Shown here in pieces: positions 50,137-62,243 of a stretch of 64,000 nt of DNA; the stretch's first letter is position 1, and each line of letters starts with the position of its first letter. The stretch is from assembly GCA_037176705.1 (NCBI GenBank), contig CM073893.1, positions 30,479,182-30,543,181 on the forward strand, read 5' to 3'. The notes under the pieces were generated by a model. It worked only from the letters and a program-made list of their open reading frames with translations. It had not been told where the DNA came from and made no database searches. Source of the stretch: Molossus alvarezi (Eukaryota > Chordata > Mammalia > Chiroptera > Molossidae). A program made the position numbers and the translations under genes.

Positions 50137-50585
50137 TAGAGTGATTAAGATCATGGACTTTAGATAGTGAGTGGCCTGCCTGGCCGATGTGGCTCAGTGG
50201 TTGTTCATCAACCCATGTACCAAGAGGTCACCAGTTTGATTCCCAGTCAAGACATATGCCCAGGTTGTCGGCCCAATCCTTACTGAGAGACATGCAGGAG
50301 GCGGCCAGTCGATGTCCTCTCTCATCAATGTTCTCTCTTTCTCTCCTTTTACCTTCCTCTCTCTCTAAAAATAAATCAATAAGGAAGAAAAAAGAGAGTG
50401 AGTGGCCTGATTTCAAGTCCAAGTCCCCCATGTACTCTCTATGTGATCTTAGGCAGGCCACCTTGTGCCTCAGTTTTCTCATCTGTAATATAGGCATGAC
50501 CCTAAGGATATTATGATAATTCCATGAGTTAAAATACAACTTAAAACAGCACCTGACAAACTGCAAGTGTTACCTGTTACTTTAC
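50137..50585 (+). mobile_element. MIR SINE split by VES
   Basis: Left piece gtagagtgattaagatcatg, gactttaga. The right piece from 50410 has actctctatgtgatcttagg, cttgtgcctcagttttctca, tctgtaatataggcatgacc and acagcacctgacaaactgc. Together these give the full MIR order. Confidence 0.82.
50179..50396 (+). mobile_element. VES SINE inside MIR
   Basis: Head cctggccgatgtggctcagt, CT-rich body, AAATCAATAAGG tail. Exact 13-base duplication agtgagtggcctg at 50166-50178 and 50397-50409. Confidence 0.95.
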
Positions 50586-50589
50586 AGGG

Positions 50590-53500
50590 AAGATAAATTT
50601 CTCAAGAAGTTGTAGCAATTGGTAATTATCTAGGTAATCACCTAAGACATTAGATCCTGAGGGTATGGTAGGAGAAATGACAGCTTTTTTATACAACCCT
50701 GACTCTCTATACATCTAGATTTAGATCTCAATATTTGTATCATTAGAAAAAATTTAGGCCTGAGGTAGAAGGCAAAATTCTCATTTTTTAATAAATCAGC
50801 ATTATTTCCATGATAATGTATAGGATAGGAAATAGTGATCTAATTTTTTAAAATTAATTGAACTTTGCACCTTCTTTTGCTGCAATTTCTTCCACTTTGT
50901 CAGTGACGATATTAATGCCTCATCAGAAAAGGTGGAGAGTCAAGTGTAGTGTTAAGGCAAATTCTCCCACAAGCTAGTTGTAAATGAGGGATTTCTGAAA
51001 TTAATGCATACATTCTCTTAATTCTGGCATATACATTTCTGTGGACTGCAAAGACTGAGAAAGAATAAAGAGGGAGTGTTACTACATCTTTGGTAATTGT
51101 TCTAAAGCCAGGCAGTTCAAATATCCTTATCGACACTGCCTGTTGGTCTCTTGTGCCAGCCCTTACCAGCATCTCCTCAGGGTACAGCTCTGTGGAACCT
51201 AATTTGCTGTTGACTAGGCTTCTGGGCTGCAAATTCTTTCTGTCTGCTGCTCTTCAAGGATGCCAAGGCTTCCTAAGAATTTTGTTAGAGGCCATGGGCC
51301 GAGATAGCATTGTTCAACCATCCTTTGTATTTGTTCCACAATTCTTTGACATAGACTTTGTATCTCCCCTTTGCCACTATGTGGAAATACATTGCATTTT
51401 CAGCAGCTCTTTAGCAACATGAAATATCAGAACTACCTTTGACAGATTCTTAATCTTTTTGAAGTGAAGATTTCAGTGTTCCCATTCATTTCAGTTGACA
51501 TTGTTTCTGTCTTTAAGCAGTGAAGATTTTAAATAGACGTCTCAAGTGTTTGCATATGCAGTTGAGAAATATGGGATAATTTTCTGGTCTATCCAATTGT
51601 TTGTCTGCCAGTCTCTGTCACATCATTTGAGAATGTAGAAGAGGAAATTATTCTCACTCTAAGGAAAATGGGTTTCACTGTCAAAGTAATTACACAGATA
51701 CAAATTTTTTACTTACAGATGGTTTTCTGGGGCCAATTAATTAATTTATTTTACAATTTGTCAAACGATAAAAAGATTAGAAAACAATGACCAAGAATGA
51801 AAGCATATTCTTGAACAGAGATCACATGCTAAGAGCGTTACTAGATTTCCTTGTGACAACATATTGATGATTTGTTTATAAGTAAATTGCCATTAGTTAC
51901 CTGAAGGCTAATCAATTTGAATATTCTATTATATAATCCTATATACTATTATCATCATATTGCTGTCTTATTGCTTATTTTATTATTTAGTACAATCAGA
52001 TAGAATTCAGATAAGAAAACAATACAATTAGAACATTTTTTCACAAAAAACTTTCATCTTAAATAATCATTACATTCTACAAAATAAAAATAATAACAAT
52101 AAGATTAATTTCTAATATAACTGTTAGAAAAGTACAGTTTACAAGGTTTTATATATACACATATATTTTACATACTCCTGATTTATATATGTATGTTTAT
52201 ACATATACATATTACATATATATGTTATTTTAATGCTATCAACTTCAGAATATGTCACAGAGCTTCTCTTCAGATGTCTCAGTGATAAGCAGTGTTATAT
52301 GGAGGGAAATCAGTGAATTTTGGGTTCAAATAGTTCTCTATTTGAATACCATCTCCTGTATTTAGTTGCTCTGTAACTTGGTATAAGACATTTAGCCTCA
52401 TCTAGCCATAGTTTTCTAACTTACTGAAAGGTGATGTGACTAATGTGTACCTGTAGGATTATTTACGGGATTAAATATGAAAATTAAATGTAAAATATAT
52501 ACAGAGTCTACTCTGTAGGTACTTGATGAGTGAGTTTACCCTTGTTTTAAGTAAATAATTCTTAAGTACTTAATATAAAATCATGTGATTTTTTAAAATT
52601 ATCATATGTATTTTTACAACTTTATACAACTGTCATGCAATATTTCATTATGTACATTATTATTCATTTCTATTAAAAATGGCTAATGTGAGATATTTTA
52701 CAATATAAAAAGTTTAATTCAAATTATTTCCTATTGTCTACATTATTTCCCAAGAGTAATATCAACCACAAAAAAACTCAGTGTAATTCCTAAATCACTC
52801 TCAAATAGTTTGAAGTACAAGGACAGTGTATGAAAATAAAAATAGATGTATTTCTAAAGTGCCAGCTTATTCCAGTAACTTTGTTGAAATAATGGAGAAA
52901 ATCTGATTAACAATTTATTAAAATGGCGGATTTCCTCAGCACACATTTAATATATTGCTTCTCTATATTTGCATTCACTGTGTTTCTTTTTTCCATCTTA
53001 GGAAACTTTAGACTAAACATAGTTTAGACTCTCCATCCATTCTCCTCCTCACAGGGGGAAGCTGTCCTTTCCTCAGCAGGAGCGTGTTGGGCCATATGTT
53101 GCTCTGTTCTTCTTGTACTGTGAAGTTAAGCCCCTACTGTCTCATGGAAAATTGTGTCACTAGGAGACCAAAGATGAGGCATTAGAGTTTTGTATATTGA
53201 ACATATAGAAATAAGGATAAAAGTAGAATGACAGAGAAAAATAAAGTGTATTTTAGAATCATTTCTGTTCAATGTGTATATACTATTTCCATAGGAACAG
53301 TGCTATTATGAATGCTAGTTTAGCAAACTAAAATATGTACTTGTGCTTTTTAATATAGTAAATAAACTATTAAAATATAGCTGCTTCATCAGGAGTTGTT
53401 GATTAGCTACCTTCAGTTATTTTTAGAGTAAACAGAATATATTGAATTAAAGCAGATACTGATTTTTAAAAGAATATCCTAAATGCTCATGCTTGAATGA

Positions 53501-54170
53501 AACAAGAGTTTTTTTTTAAGAAGTAGGAGTAGATGGGTTTTTAGAGAATATTCTAAACAAGGCTTTGAACTAACACAAATTTTACGGGTTAATTATTGTT
53601 TAATTTTACATGACAATTTATGGATTTTCTTCTTCCTGAATATACAGCTCCTGTTCCTACAGCTCTTACACCTATTAAACACAATTAAGTAACTTTTGGG
53701 CTCATTAATATCCTGAGGGAAAGAGAGAGAAATAATGAGAAGGTTAGAAAGATGACAAACTTGAGTACCAGAAGTAAATTTATTCAGCTGTCAGCAATGA
53801 ATAAAATCATGTTGGAGACCATGTTTCCTCAGGAAGCTGTAAAGGGGGCAAGTGAATGAAGAATGTTTAATTATCATCCATCTTTGCCCAGCTGCTGCTG
53901 GGTGTCATTTATCAGAGTGCTTTTGTTGCTTCTCAAAGCAATTGTTGGGGTTGGATAGCAGGATCACATTGAATTTGGTAGACAAAAAGGAAAATAATGT
54001 TTCCTGTGTAGTTAGATTTTACCAAAGCATTGTTTAAAACATGTAGCATTGTGTATTCAAAACACAATTAAGACTTTCTAAAGATTTTTTTCTACTTTAA
54101 ATGTATTTAATTACATGTTACTATTGTATTATTTTTAAATGCATTGGGGAGACATTGGTTAGGATTATTA
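50590..54170. other. Repeat-poor, unassigned DNA
   Basis: No gene or family-level repeat recognised over 3.6 kb. 51050-51420 is less AT-rich and holds overlapping open frames on both strands (51090-51422 plus, 110 codons; 50912-51232 minus, 106 codons) with no domain, so neither is called a gene. 52148-52222 is AT-rich with TATATG motifs. 53850-53950 is a balanced-composition block. Confidence 0.5.
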
Positions 54171-54179
54171 TTTTTTTAA

Positions 54180-55265
54180 ATTAATTAATTAATTAATTTT
54201 TGTTACAGATGTTTCTCCTTTTCCTCCCATTGATTCCCCCTCCCCGCCCTGTCCCCAGCTTTGTTGTCCATGTCCATTGTTCATGCATACATGCATGTAA
54301 GTTCTGTGGTTTATCTCTCCCCCACCACCCCCTTTTCTGGGGATTGTCAGTCTGTACCACATCTCTGGGACTACCCCGTTCCTTAGACTGTTATGTTCAT
54401 TATATTCCACAAATAAGTGAGATCATATGATACTTGTCTTTCTCTGTTTGGCTTGTATCGCTTAAGATACTTTCTAGGTCCCTCCATGTCGTCCCAAAGG
54501 ATAAGAGATCTTTCTTTCTTACAGCTGCATATTACTCCATTGTGTATATGTACCACTGCTTTTTTATCCATTTGTCTACTGATGGACATTTGGGCTGATT
54601 CCAGATCTTAGCCATTGTAAATAGTGCTGCTACGAACATGGGGGTACATATTTTCTTTCTGATTTGTGTTTCATGCCTCTTAGGGTATATTCCTAGAAGT
54701 GGGATCACTGGGTCAAATGGAAGTTCAATTTTTAATTTTTTGTGGTAACACCATAGTGTTTTCCATAGTGGCTGCACCAGTCTGCATTCCCACCAGCAGT
54801 GTAGTACAGTTCTCTTTTCTCCACACCCTCAACAACACTTGTTATTTGATGATTTGTTGACGGCAGCCATTCTGACAGGTGTGAGGTGATACCTCATTGT
54901 TGTTTAATTTGCATCTCTCTGATGATTGATGATATTGAGCATTTCTTCATATGTCTCTTAGGCCATTTGTATGTCCTGTTTGGAGAGGTGTCTATTTAGT
55001 TCCTCTGCCCATTTTTTAATTGGGTTCTTTGTCTTCCTTTTGTTGAGCTGTATGAGCATTCTATATATATATGTATTGGAAATTAACCCCTTATCTTATA
55101 TATCATTGGCAATTATCTTCTCCCATACAGTGGGTTGCCTTTCCATTTTGATGATTGTATCTTTTGCTGTGCAGAAGCTTTTTAGTTTGATGTAGTCCCA
55201 TGTGTTCATTTTCTCCTTTGTTTCTGTTGCCTTAGGTAAAAATATGGAACGCTTCATGAATTTTC
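54180..55265 (-). mobile_element. 5'-truncated L1, antisense
   Basis: The 3' end lies at left: tttttgttacagatgtttct, then the 3' UTR (ccctgtccccagctttgttg). ORF2 C-terminal code on the minus strand reads [20 protein letters not shown] and ICTPMFVAALFTMAKIWNQP. It ends at right near ttaggtaaaaatatggaacg. Same L1 lineage as 14903 and 47864. An ATTA repeat at 54178-54200 marks the tail. Target duplication uncertain. Confidence 0.9.
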
Positions 55266-55272
55266 GTGTCCT

Positions 55273-55517
55273 ATTATTTATTTTTTATCCTCACCCAAGG
55301 AGATACTTCACTGATTTCAGAGAAAGAGAATGTGGGGGTGGGGGAGTGAGAAAGAGAGGGAGACAAAGAAATAAGAGACAAACATAGATTGGTTGCCTTG
55401 TGCCCGACAGTGATCAAACCCACAACCTGGGTTTATGCTCTGACTGGGAACCAAACCCACAACCTTTTTTTGGTGTACAGGATGATGCTTCAGTCAACTG
55501 GGCCACCTATCCAAGGC
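55273..55517 (-). mobile_element. VES SINE, diverged
   Basis: Minus-strand copy with tail end TCCTTGGGTGAGGATA, GA-rich body with a G-run insertion (55334-55346), and head gccttggataggtggcccag. It abuts the 5' end of the antisense L1. Confidence 0.84.
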
Positions 55518-55519
55518 AA

Positions 55520-55960
55520 TAAAATTACAATTTTTACTTTATTTTTATAATGCTGATTGAGGAAAACTTTGCCAAGGAGTCGTGTGACTCTCCAATTTCT
55601 CCTAAAGAAACGTGCTAGTAAGGAACCACCAAAATCTTGTGTCCAGAGTGCATAGTATCCTTGATGTCTATGTGAATATTCTACCCTGCCCCTTCCTTAA
55701 CAATGTACAGGGGAGATAAATCTTATGTCTGATTTCTCCAGTCTACATTTGTAGCACTCATCCTTCCCTTTTGTCTTAGTATCATTGTTCCTGAGCACTG
55801 AGGGAGAGATCTGCTTAATATGAGAGATCCAGTCCACATTATTAAAGAAACTATAGCATTGATCCAAACCATTACTATCTCTCCATTGAGAGAAAGAATA
55901 GACTTCTAACTAACCGGGTGCTTGTCTAGGTCAATTGTCCATACTCTGTGTAGAGGTCAG
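55520..55960. other. Unassigned DNA
   Basis: Nothing recognised. Confidence 0.4.
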
Positions 55961-55964
55961 ACTG

Positions 55965-56245
55965 GTCTTTTTGAATTGTCAGTTAGATCATGTCATTCCC
56001 CACATTCAAATCCACCCCTTGCCCTTAGGAAAAACTTAAACCTACCATCCATAAGGATAAGGTAAACAGTGTTCTCGTCATTTGGCTCTTGACCATCCTT
56101 CAGACTTTATCTGATAATCCCCAACTGTCGATGGTTATAGTCTAGATACGTGGGCCTTCCTTTTGTTCTTAGAACAGAAAAAAAGATTCTTCCCCCTTCT
56201 GTGCCTTTGCTCTTTGTGTCCCTATGCAATGTTTAAGCCTCCACC
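55965..56245 (+). mobile_element. L2-like LINE fragment
   Basis: gaggtcagactggtcttttt, tagatcatgtcattccccac, cttgcccttaggaaaaactt and ccttctgtgcctttgctctt match sense L2 sequence in order. Confidence 0.55.
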
Positions 56246-56249
56246 GTGT

Positions 56250-57025
56250 GACTCTGGATAGTTTAAACACAATACTTGTTTCTTCACTATAGCTTCAAAT
56301 GATTTTAAACTTTAGCCACAAGAATATTTCTCTCACCATAGTTTAAATAGAAATCTAACAAATTGCCATAAAAGTGGGAGTTTTCCAAGACTATATCCCT
56401 TTAATCACTGTTATCCCATATTCCCTCAGATAGTCTGAAGTCAACTTGTAAAACCTCTAGAAAAATGCCTTTTCAAACATCATGTCATAGTATATATTAT
56501 ATTGTCTTATAATTTAAACACATGTTTATGGTATATTTTATTTATATCATAAGCTAATTTATTTTTTAGAATTTGATTTTTGTCCTTGACTCTTTAAAAG
56601 CATAGTTGAAACAAATATTACAAATATTACGATTATTAAACAAATATTACAATTATTAATTTAATTCTGAGACTATGTCTCCTCTCTACTTGAGTCTGAA
56701 ATGCATTTGCTCTTAATCTACTGATGGTGTTCATTTGGTTATACTTTTAAAATATCTTCATGGTCACTCATTTTGGGAAAATGTTGGTTTAGGCAAGGGT
56801 TGCATAATAACTGGAAAAGAAAATTCATTTATGCGAAAAAAAACCTCTTTTGTTATCTAGTTTAGGTTTCATATTTCTAAATAACTTGTTAGTTTTTTAA
56901 ATTAATTTATTTTAGAAAAAAGTTCTATTTATAAAACATAAATACAATTAATCATATAAATCAGTCAAATTGAAAATCATAAGGTATCCAGGTAAATGCT
57001 GAAAATAGTCAGATAAGATACACAT
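56250..57025. other. Unassigned AT-rich DNA
   Basis: Nothing recognised. 56610-56660 has a short acaaatatta repeat. Confidence 0.4.
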
Positions 57026-57028
57026 CCA

Positions 57029-57235
57029 TTCTTTTTTTTAATATTATCTTTATTATTGCAAGTATTACAAATTCCCCCCACCCCCAGTTTTCCCCCATTG
57101 ACATTCTCCACCCTGCTCCTCTCCTCCCCAGGGCTTCACCTCACTGTTGTTTGTGTCCATGGGATATGCATATAAATTCTTTGCTTCATCTCTTCCTGCC
57201 CTTCCCCTTCCCTCTGAGATTTGACAATAATAAAT
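57029..57235 (-). mobile_element. L1 3' UTR fragment, antisense
   Basis: ttttttttaatattatcttt, tattgcaagtattacaaatt, C-rich runs, then tgtccatgggatatgcatat and aaattctttgcttcatctct are the antisense 3' UTR of a bat L1. Only the 3' end is present. Confidence 0.72.
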
Positions 57236-57239
57236 TATT

Positions 57240-57600
57240 TTCCTCTGCTGAGAAGAAATAAATTCTTAGCTCTACCATATCATTGACCTATGGTTAAAAT
57301 CAGCTTGCTGAATTTGACAGAACGGTTTTCAAGTGGCTGGAGTTCATTCTGTGCCGTTAAATTTTTTCAGATTCTTTTCTTAAGATGATACTCAGCTTCA
57401 TCACAAGGGACTTTAAATATTAATTTGATTTTGTTCTCTTTTGATACTACAAGCTCTGTCACCAAAAAAAAAAAAATGTGTTTCTCTCTCTGATACATAT
57501 TACCCACTAGACTTATTATAAAATGATCAGAGAAAATTGTTGAGTTAAAGGATATGCTTCCTACTATGACTTTTTTTCCTTTAAAGATTTTATTGAAATG
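57240..57600. other. Unassigned DNA
   Basis: Nothing recognised. A run of 13 A at about 57463-57475. Confidence 0.4.
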
Positions 57601-57601
57601 G

Positions 57602-57603
<2 letters not shown>

Positions 57604-57670
<67 letters not shown>
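57604..57670. repeat. (TA)n microsatellite
   Basis: About 33 uninterrupted AT/TA units. Confidence 0.97.
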
Positions 57671-57676
<6 letters not shown>

Positions 57677-57695
57677 GAAAAGTGGCTACATGCTT

Positions 57696-57804
57696 GCCCT
57701 GACCAGTTTGGCTCAGCAGTTTGAGCATCAGCCTGTGGACCAGAGAGTCCCGGGTTCGGTTCCCGCTAGGGGCAAGAACAAAAAAAAGAAAAGAAAGGAA
57801 AAGG
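57696..57804 (+). mobile_element. Head-only VES SINE
   Basis: The element has gccctgaccagtttggctca (A box tggctcagcag), B box ggttcggttcc, then immediately an A/G-rich tail. The CT body and the GAGGATA end are both missing. Duplication ggctacatgctt (57684-57695) against ggccacatgctt (57805-57816) shows it inserted as this short unit. Confidence 0.88.
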
Positions 57805-57819
57805 GGCCACATGCTTACC

Positions 57820-58475
57820 TGACAAGCTCAGATGAGGCCTGCATGGCCACCTAAAGTAGCCACAAAGGATGGTTGAAATGGAAACCTTTTAACTAAAAGC
57901 AGATTATGGCAGGTAGTCATGTCCTACGCCGGCACCTTCCCTGACATAAGTCAATCTTTACCTTCACTGAGCCTGTCTATTGTCTTTTTGTATCTATGAT
58001 AACGTCTTTGGAATGTCAAAATAATTTTCATTTTTCTGGAGCCCTCAGAGCACAGACACCACTCAGCAGAGACCACAGATCCCCTCATTGTTGTTGAGTT
58101 AATTGTTGACTGTGAACTATCCTGTACCCACCTATGTGAAACAGGGATGTGTCCATCATTTTACATTTCATCCAATCCCAGAGGTTTTCTGGCTTTGCTT
58201 TCTCCCTAATCTATCACCTATAGGTTTCATGTAAGCCCCTTACGTCTTCCTTTTTTATTGTAATGTGTAAAATAAGGTGCAAAATTGCCATTTTCTGAAG
58301 CATTATCTCAATTTATTGAGATTTTGCTTCCTGACAATTGCCAACAGCTTTGGCTCAAATAAACTCACAAAAATATTTCACAGGTTTGAATGTTTCTTAT
58401 AATAACAATACTTATCTCCTTTCTCATATTAAATTTTATTTTGTTCTGTCTAAACCCTTTCATTTCCATTTGTAC
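57820..58475. other. Unassigned DNA
   Basis: No gene recognised. Composition is more balanced at 57820-58160. Confidence 0.4.
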
Positions 58476-58479
58476 ATCA

Positions 58480-58960
58480 AAACTATCTATCAATGTCTCA
58501 AAACCCCCATGTTGCTTAATGTAATGATCCTATTTCAATATTCATATTATTTGAGCTCTCAATAGCATTTGAGAATTTTGATGATCTTCTTTTTAAAAAT
58601 ATATGGCTTTCAGAATCCCACACATGCCTGATTTTACTTCCATCAATCAGGCCACTACTTTTCAATATTTTTTGCTGGTCCCTCCTGATATTTCTGACCA
58701 CTCAATATTGGAATGGTTCAGGGCTCTGTTCTTGAATCTCTTTTTTACATGTAACCATTTGTGGATCATTCAGTCTTAGATCTTAATGTATATGTGCGAT
58801 GATGATTTTAAAATGTGTACTTTAAACCAAGACCTTCACATAAACTCTGCTTGGATATCTAAGAGAAAAATCAATGCAGTATTAACAATATTGAGCCTAG
58901 AAATGAATGCTTAGCTCATAGCAGATTCTCAATCAATGTCTGCTTAATGAATAAATAACT
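58480..58960 (+). mobile_element. L2/CR1-like LINE fragment
   Basis: tctgaccactcaatattgga, atggttcagggctctgttct and ttgaatctctt resemble the antique reverse transcriptase region of L2. 58893-58955 (agcagattctcaatcaatgt, ctgcttaatgaataaat) resembles the L2 3' end. Frame is lost. Confidence 0.5.
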
Positions 58961-58964
58961 TTAC

Positions 58965-59428
58965 AATTTTTTTTTTTAAATTGTCCTAATCTGAATAAAG
59001 GCCAAATAGATTTTTCCAGCTGCTCAAGCCAAACACAATAATGTCAGCACTTACGTTTTCTCTTGTATTTCACATCCAGTTTGTCAACAAATACTCTTGA
59101 ATCCATGTTCAAAATAGATCCAGTATCATAACTGCTTAATAGATAGTCTTCCTTAGACTGTAGGTGCCCGAAGCCTAGTTACTTTTTTTTTTCACACATG
59201 TTCACAAATAAGGCATATACTATTACTGAGATCCAATGACTTACAGAGCCTGGATGGCAAGTCATCACATTAGAATTAGCTATCTAACAAATAATAATTT
59301 ATTTATCATCCACTATAGTGGCACAAAATTTTCAAGCTTTAGAAAAAAACTGTTTTGAACTTATATTTCTTTACATAGGCAATCTTACCAAAAGCTCTAA
59401 CACTAAAATAAAGTCATTTTTAAAAACA
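58965..59428. other. Unassigned AT-rich DNA
   Basis: Nothing recognised. Confidence 0.4.
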
Positions 59429-59439
59429 CACGATATCAG

Positions 59440-59669
59440 CCCCGCTGGTGTGGCTCAGTGGACTGAACGTTTTCCCATGGACTGAGAGGTTCCAGTTTGA
59501 TTTCCGGTCAGGGCATATGCCCAGGTTGCAGGTTGAATCCACAGCAGGGGGCATGCAGGAGGCAGTTGATCGATGTTTTTCTCTCACATCAATGTTTCTA
59601 TCTCTCTCTCCCTTGTTCTCTCTTTTGAGAAAATCAATAAAAACATTAAAAAATAAAATAAATAACAAT
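59440..59669 (+). mobile_element. VES SINE
   Basis: Head ccccgctggtgtggctcagt, B box gtttgatttcc, CT-rich body, AAATCAATAAAAAC tail. Likely duplication acacgatatcag before and acaagaaatcag after (two changes in 12). Confidence 0.9.
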
Positions 59670-59803
59670 ACAAGAAATCAGCACATTTACCACCCTTTTC
59701 TGGAGAAGAAAAAAAAAATTGCTTGTTGCTAGAGAATGTGCTTTGGCAAAATGGGAAAGAACCACACACACACACAAAAAAGGTAAGATGAATAGTTCAG
59801 CTA

Positions 59804-59936
59804 ATATTATATATATATATACGCATATATATGTATAAGTACATATATGTATATGTGTGTATATATATACATATATGTGTATATATGTGTATGCATGTGT
59901 ATTATATATATATAATATATATGTGTGTATATATAT
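59804..59936. repeat. Compound TA/TG/CA microsatellite
   Basis: Mixed TA, TG and CA dinucleotides, with a pure CA run just before at about 59763-59775. An open frame read across it (minus) is simple-sequence translation, not a gene. Confidence 0.93.
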
Positions 59937-59939
59937 TAG

Positions 59940-60885
59940 AAATTCCATATAACAGTTGTATTTTAGGTTAAAAAAAGGTTCAAATTGAATGGAGTTAGTG
60001 TATTCTATGAAAAATTTATTCAAGTAAATGTATATTACATTTCAAAAAATGTTACAACTGTGAACCTGGAAGATATTAATGGTGTGATGAAAGCATATAA
60101 GTTTCCTATATATAAAAAAAATTAGAAAAATGTGAGAAAAATAATAGTAATTAATGGAAAAATTTGTTACATAATAAATCCAACTAAAATGTGGTACATA
60201 TTTGAGTGGCTAAGAAACAATCCATTTAGCCATATGGCTTGGATCATTTTCTCTTGGGCTACATAGAAACAGTACCCAAGATAAATTTCCATTCTATTAG
60301 TCCAAACAATTGACTTACTTCTGCAAAAATATTATAAATCTTGCTATTGATTTTTAATTTTTAGAAGCCACTTATAAAAAAACTTGAATAATTAAAATAA
60401 TAGATCAGATTGTCATTATTTCAACATGCACATTTAAAAAATAATGATATTTGATTTTTTAAAAGTTAAAAATGGAATAAGATAATGATCTAGCTGATAA
60501 AACTCAATGTAACAAGGCAAAATTCTTAAATATGAGTATAGTTAAAAGCAGCTAAGTAAGAAATATAAAAAAAGTTACATCTTTATACTTCATTTTAACC
60601 ATATTATAATTATATAATTGAAGTAGTATCATACTATTTCTAGAATGGCATTCAATAAAATTTTAATTAATAGTGGTTACCATTAGATTATGAAATTATA
60701 AATTATTTTTATTATACTTAAAAATTTCATTAGATTTCTTTAGACTGTCATTGTTGAAGTCAATAATTTAGCAAAGGTATTTCAAAACTAAATGTAAACA
60801 CATTTTTTCCCTCATTTTTTAAGTCAGGGCTACAAAGAAAAATAATTTGAAAACTGAACAAAATAAGCCCAAAATAACAACTTCC
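59940..60885. other. Unassigned, very AT-rich DNA
   Basis: Nothing recognised. Confidence 0.4.
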
Positions 60886-60889
60886 CTCC

Positions 60890-61345
60890 CTGTTTCTGAG
60901 CTTTCACCTGTAATAGAAAGTCTTATAAAAGGCTAATAATAATGTCTCCAATTCGTACATGTACCTCACCATTACATCAAGAGGTGAAGCCTAAGCTAGC
61001 CTTATGTTCAATAAAATAAAATTAAGATGATGTTTTCAGGCTTTAAGAGAATTGTCAGCTTCTTTCCCTCCATCTTATAGACTAGACATCAGGCAGTGAG
61101 GAAGTCCCTGCCAGGACCAAATTGTCAGAGGCCTCCTGGAACCAGGTGGACATTCCAGCCTCAGCTGGAAACCCAGCTGATTTAATCAGAGGAGTCATCT
61201 CACTCTGTACAATGTGGAGCAGAACCCTGTCCAAGCTCAGCACCATGGACATTGCCCATCATGAAAGACAGTCAGTTGTTGTTGATTTAAGTCACTGAGT
61301 TTGGCCATGGTTCATTATGCAGTGGTAGATGACAGTACACACACT
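60890..61345 (+). mobile_element. MLT1-type LTR-like repeat, probable
   Basis: The right part gttgttgttgatttaagtca, ctgagtttggccatggttca and ttatgcagtggtagatgaca follows the 3' end of old MaLR LTRs. The left part fits less well. No target duplication found. Confidence 0.45.
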
Positions 61346-61349
61346 ACAG

Positions 61350-62227
61350 TGTACGCTGCAGTCAAACTATTCCATTGGCTTCCCTTCTCACTCACAGTAA
61401 AACTTGAAACTTAATAAAAATATAATAAATTTTGTGCTGCCTGGAATACTCTAGGTAATGTGAATTTTTTTTTTTTTTTTAAATCAGGGAATATATCTCA
61501 TGACCTTTTGGAAAACATTGAAGTAATAGAATTTCAATGTATTAATAAACACAGCAGAGCAAAGAGTGGTGGTCAAATAGAAACTCAAATTCAAAACATT
61601 TGAAATTCTCTAACTGTTGCAGGCAAGGCATATGCAGTAGAACAGCATCTATAAACATTGATAGGTTTTAATTCCTTCCTGACCTATTAAGATCTCATTT
61701 AAAATTCTTCCTGACAGAAATCATTCTGAGAATTGCATTGAGCTTTCCAAGATGCCAACTTAAGCAATGCCTTTGCTATGTACCTCCAGGGCATGCACTA
61801 TTAGGGGAGAGAGGAAGACTGTTTTGATTTTGTAATGGCTTAAAGTCATTTGAAAATATATGTATTTTTTCATTCAACTTTATACATAAAAAATTAAGTT
61901 AACCTAAGTTTAGCTCTTTGGAGAATTGCCTTTTCAAATTTAACCTTGACCAGCTCTAAATTCAAGTGATTTTTATCATTTTTCTTTCCATGCAAAATGT
62001 TTTGTCCCTTGGTTCTGAAGTCAAATTTCACCTTTTCTCCCTGAAAGTATCAGATGTTGTATAAGGCAAAAGCCATCTTAGGAATCTGTTCTGCTATCTA
62101 AAGATGTTTCCATATCATAACAAATTGTCAACATATTTCACTAATGTTTTAAATTCTTTAATAATTAATTGTTGTAGCAGTTAAAGAATTATGAAGTTTA
62201 AAAATTATGATTATAAGATATTTTTTT
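61350..62227. other. Unassigned DNA
   Basis: No gene recognised. T run at 61466-61480. 61365-61400 faintly resembles L2. Confidence 0.4.
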
Positions 62228-62243
62228 AAAAGTCAAGTTTTCA

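Noticed and set aside
51090..51422. 110-codon plus-strand frame overlapping a 106-codon minus-strand frame
   Set aside because: No domain, no splice or promoter context. Two overlapping opposite frames in a slightly GC-richer block are expected by chance.
59646..60023. 125-codon minus-strand frame rich in Tyr, Ile and Thr
   Set aside because: It reads the TA/TG/CA microsatellite; low-complexity translation only.
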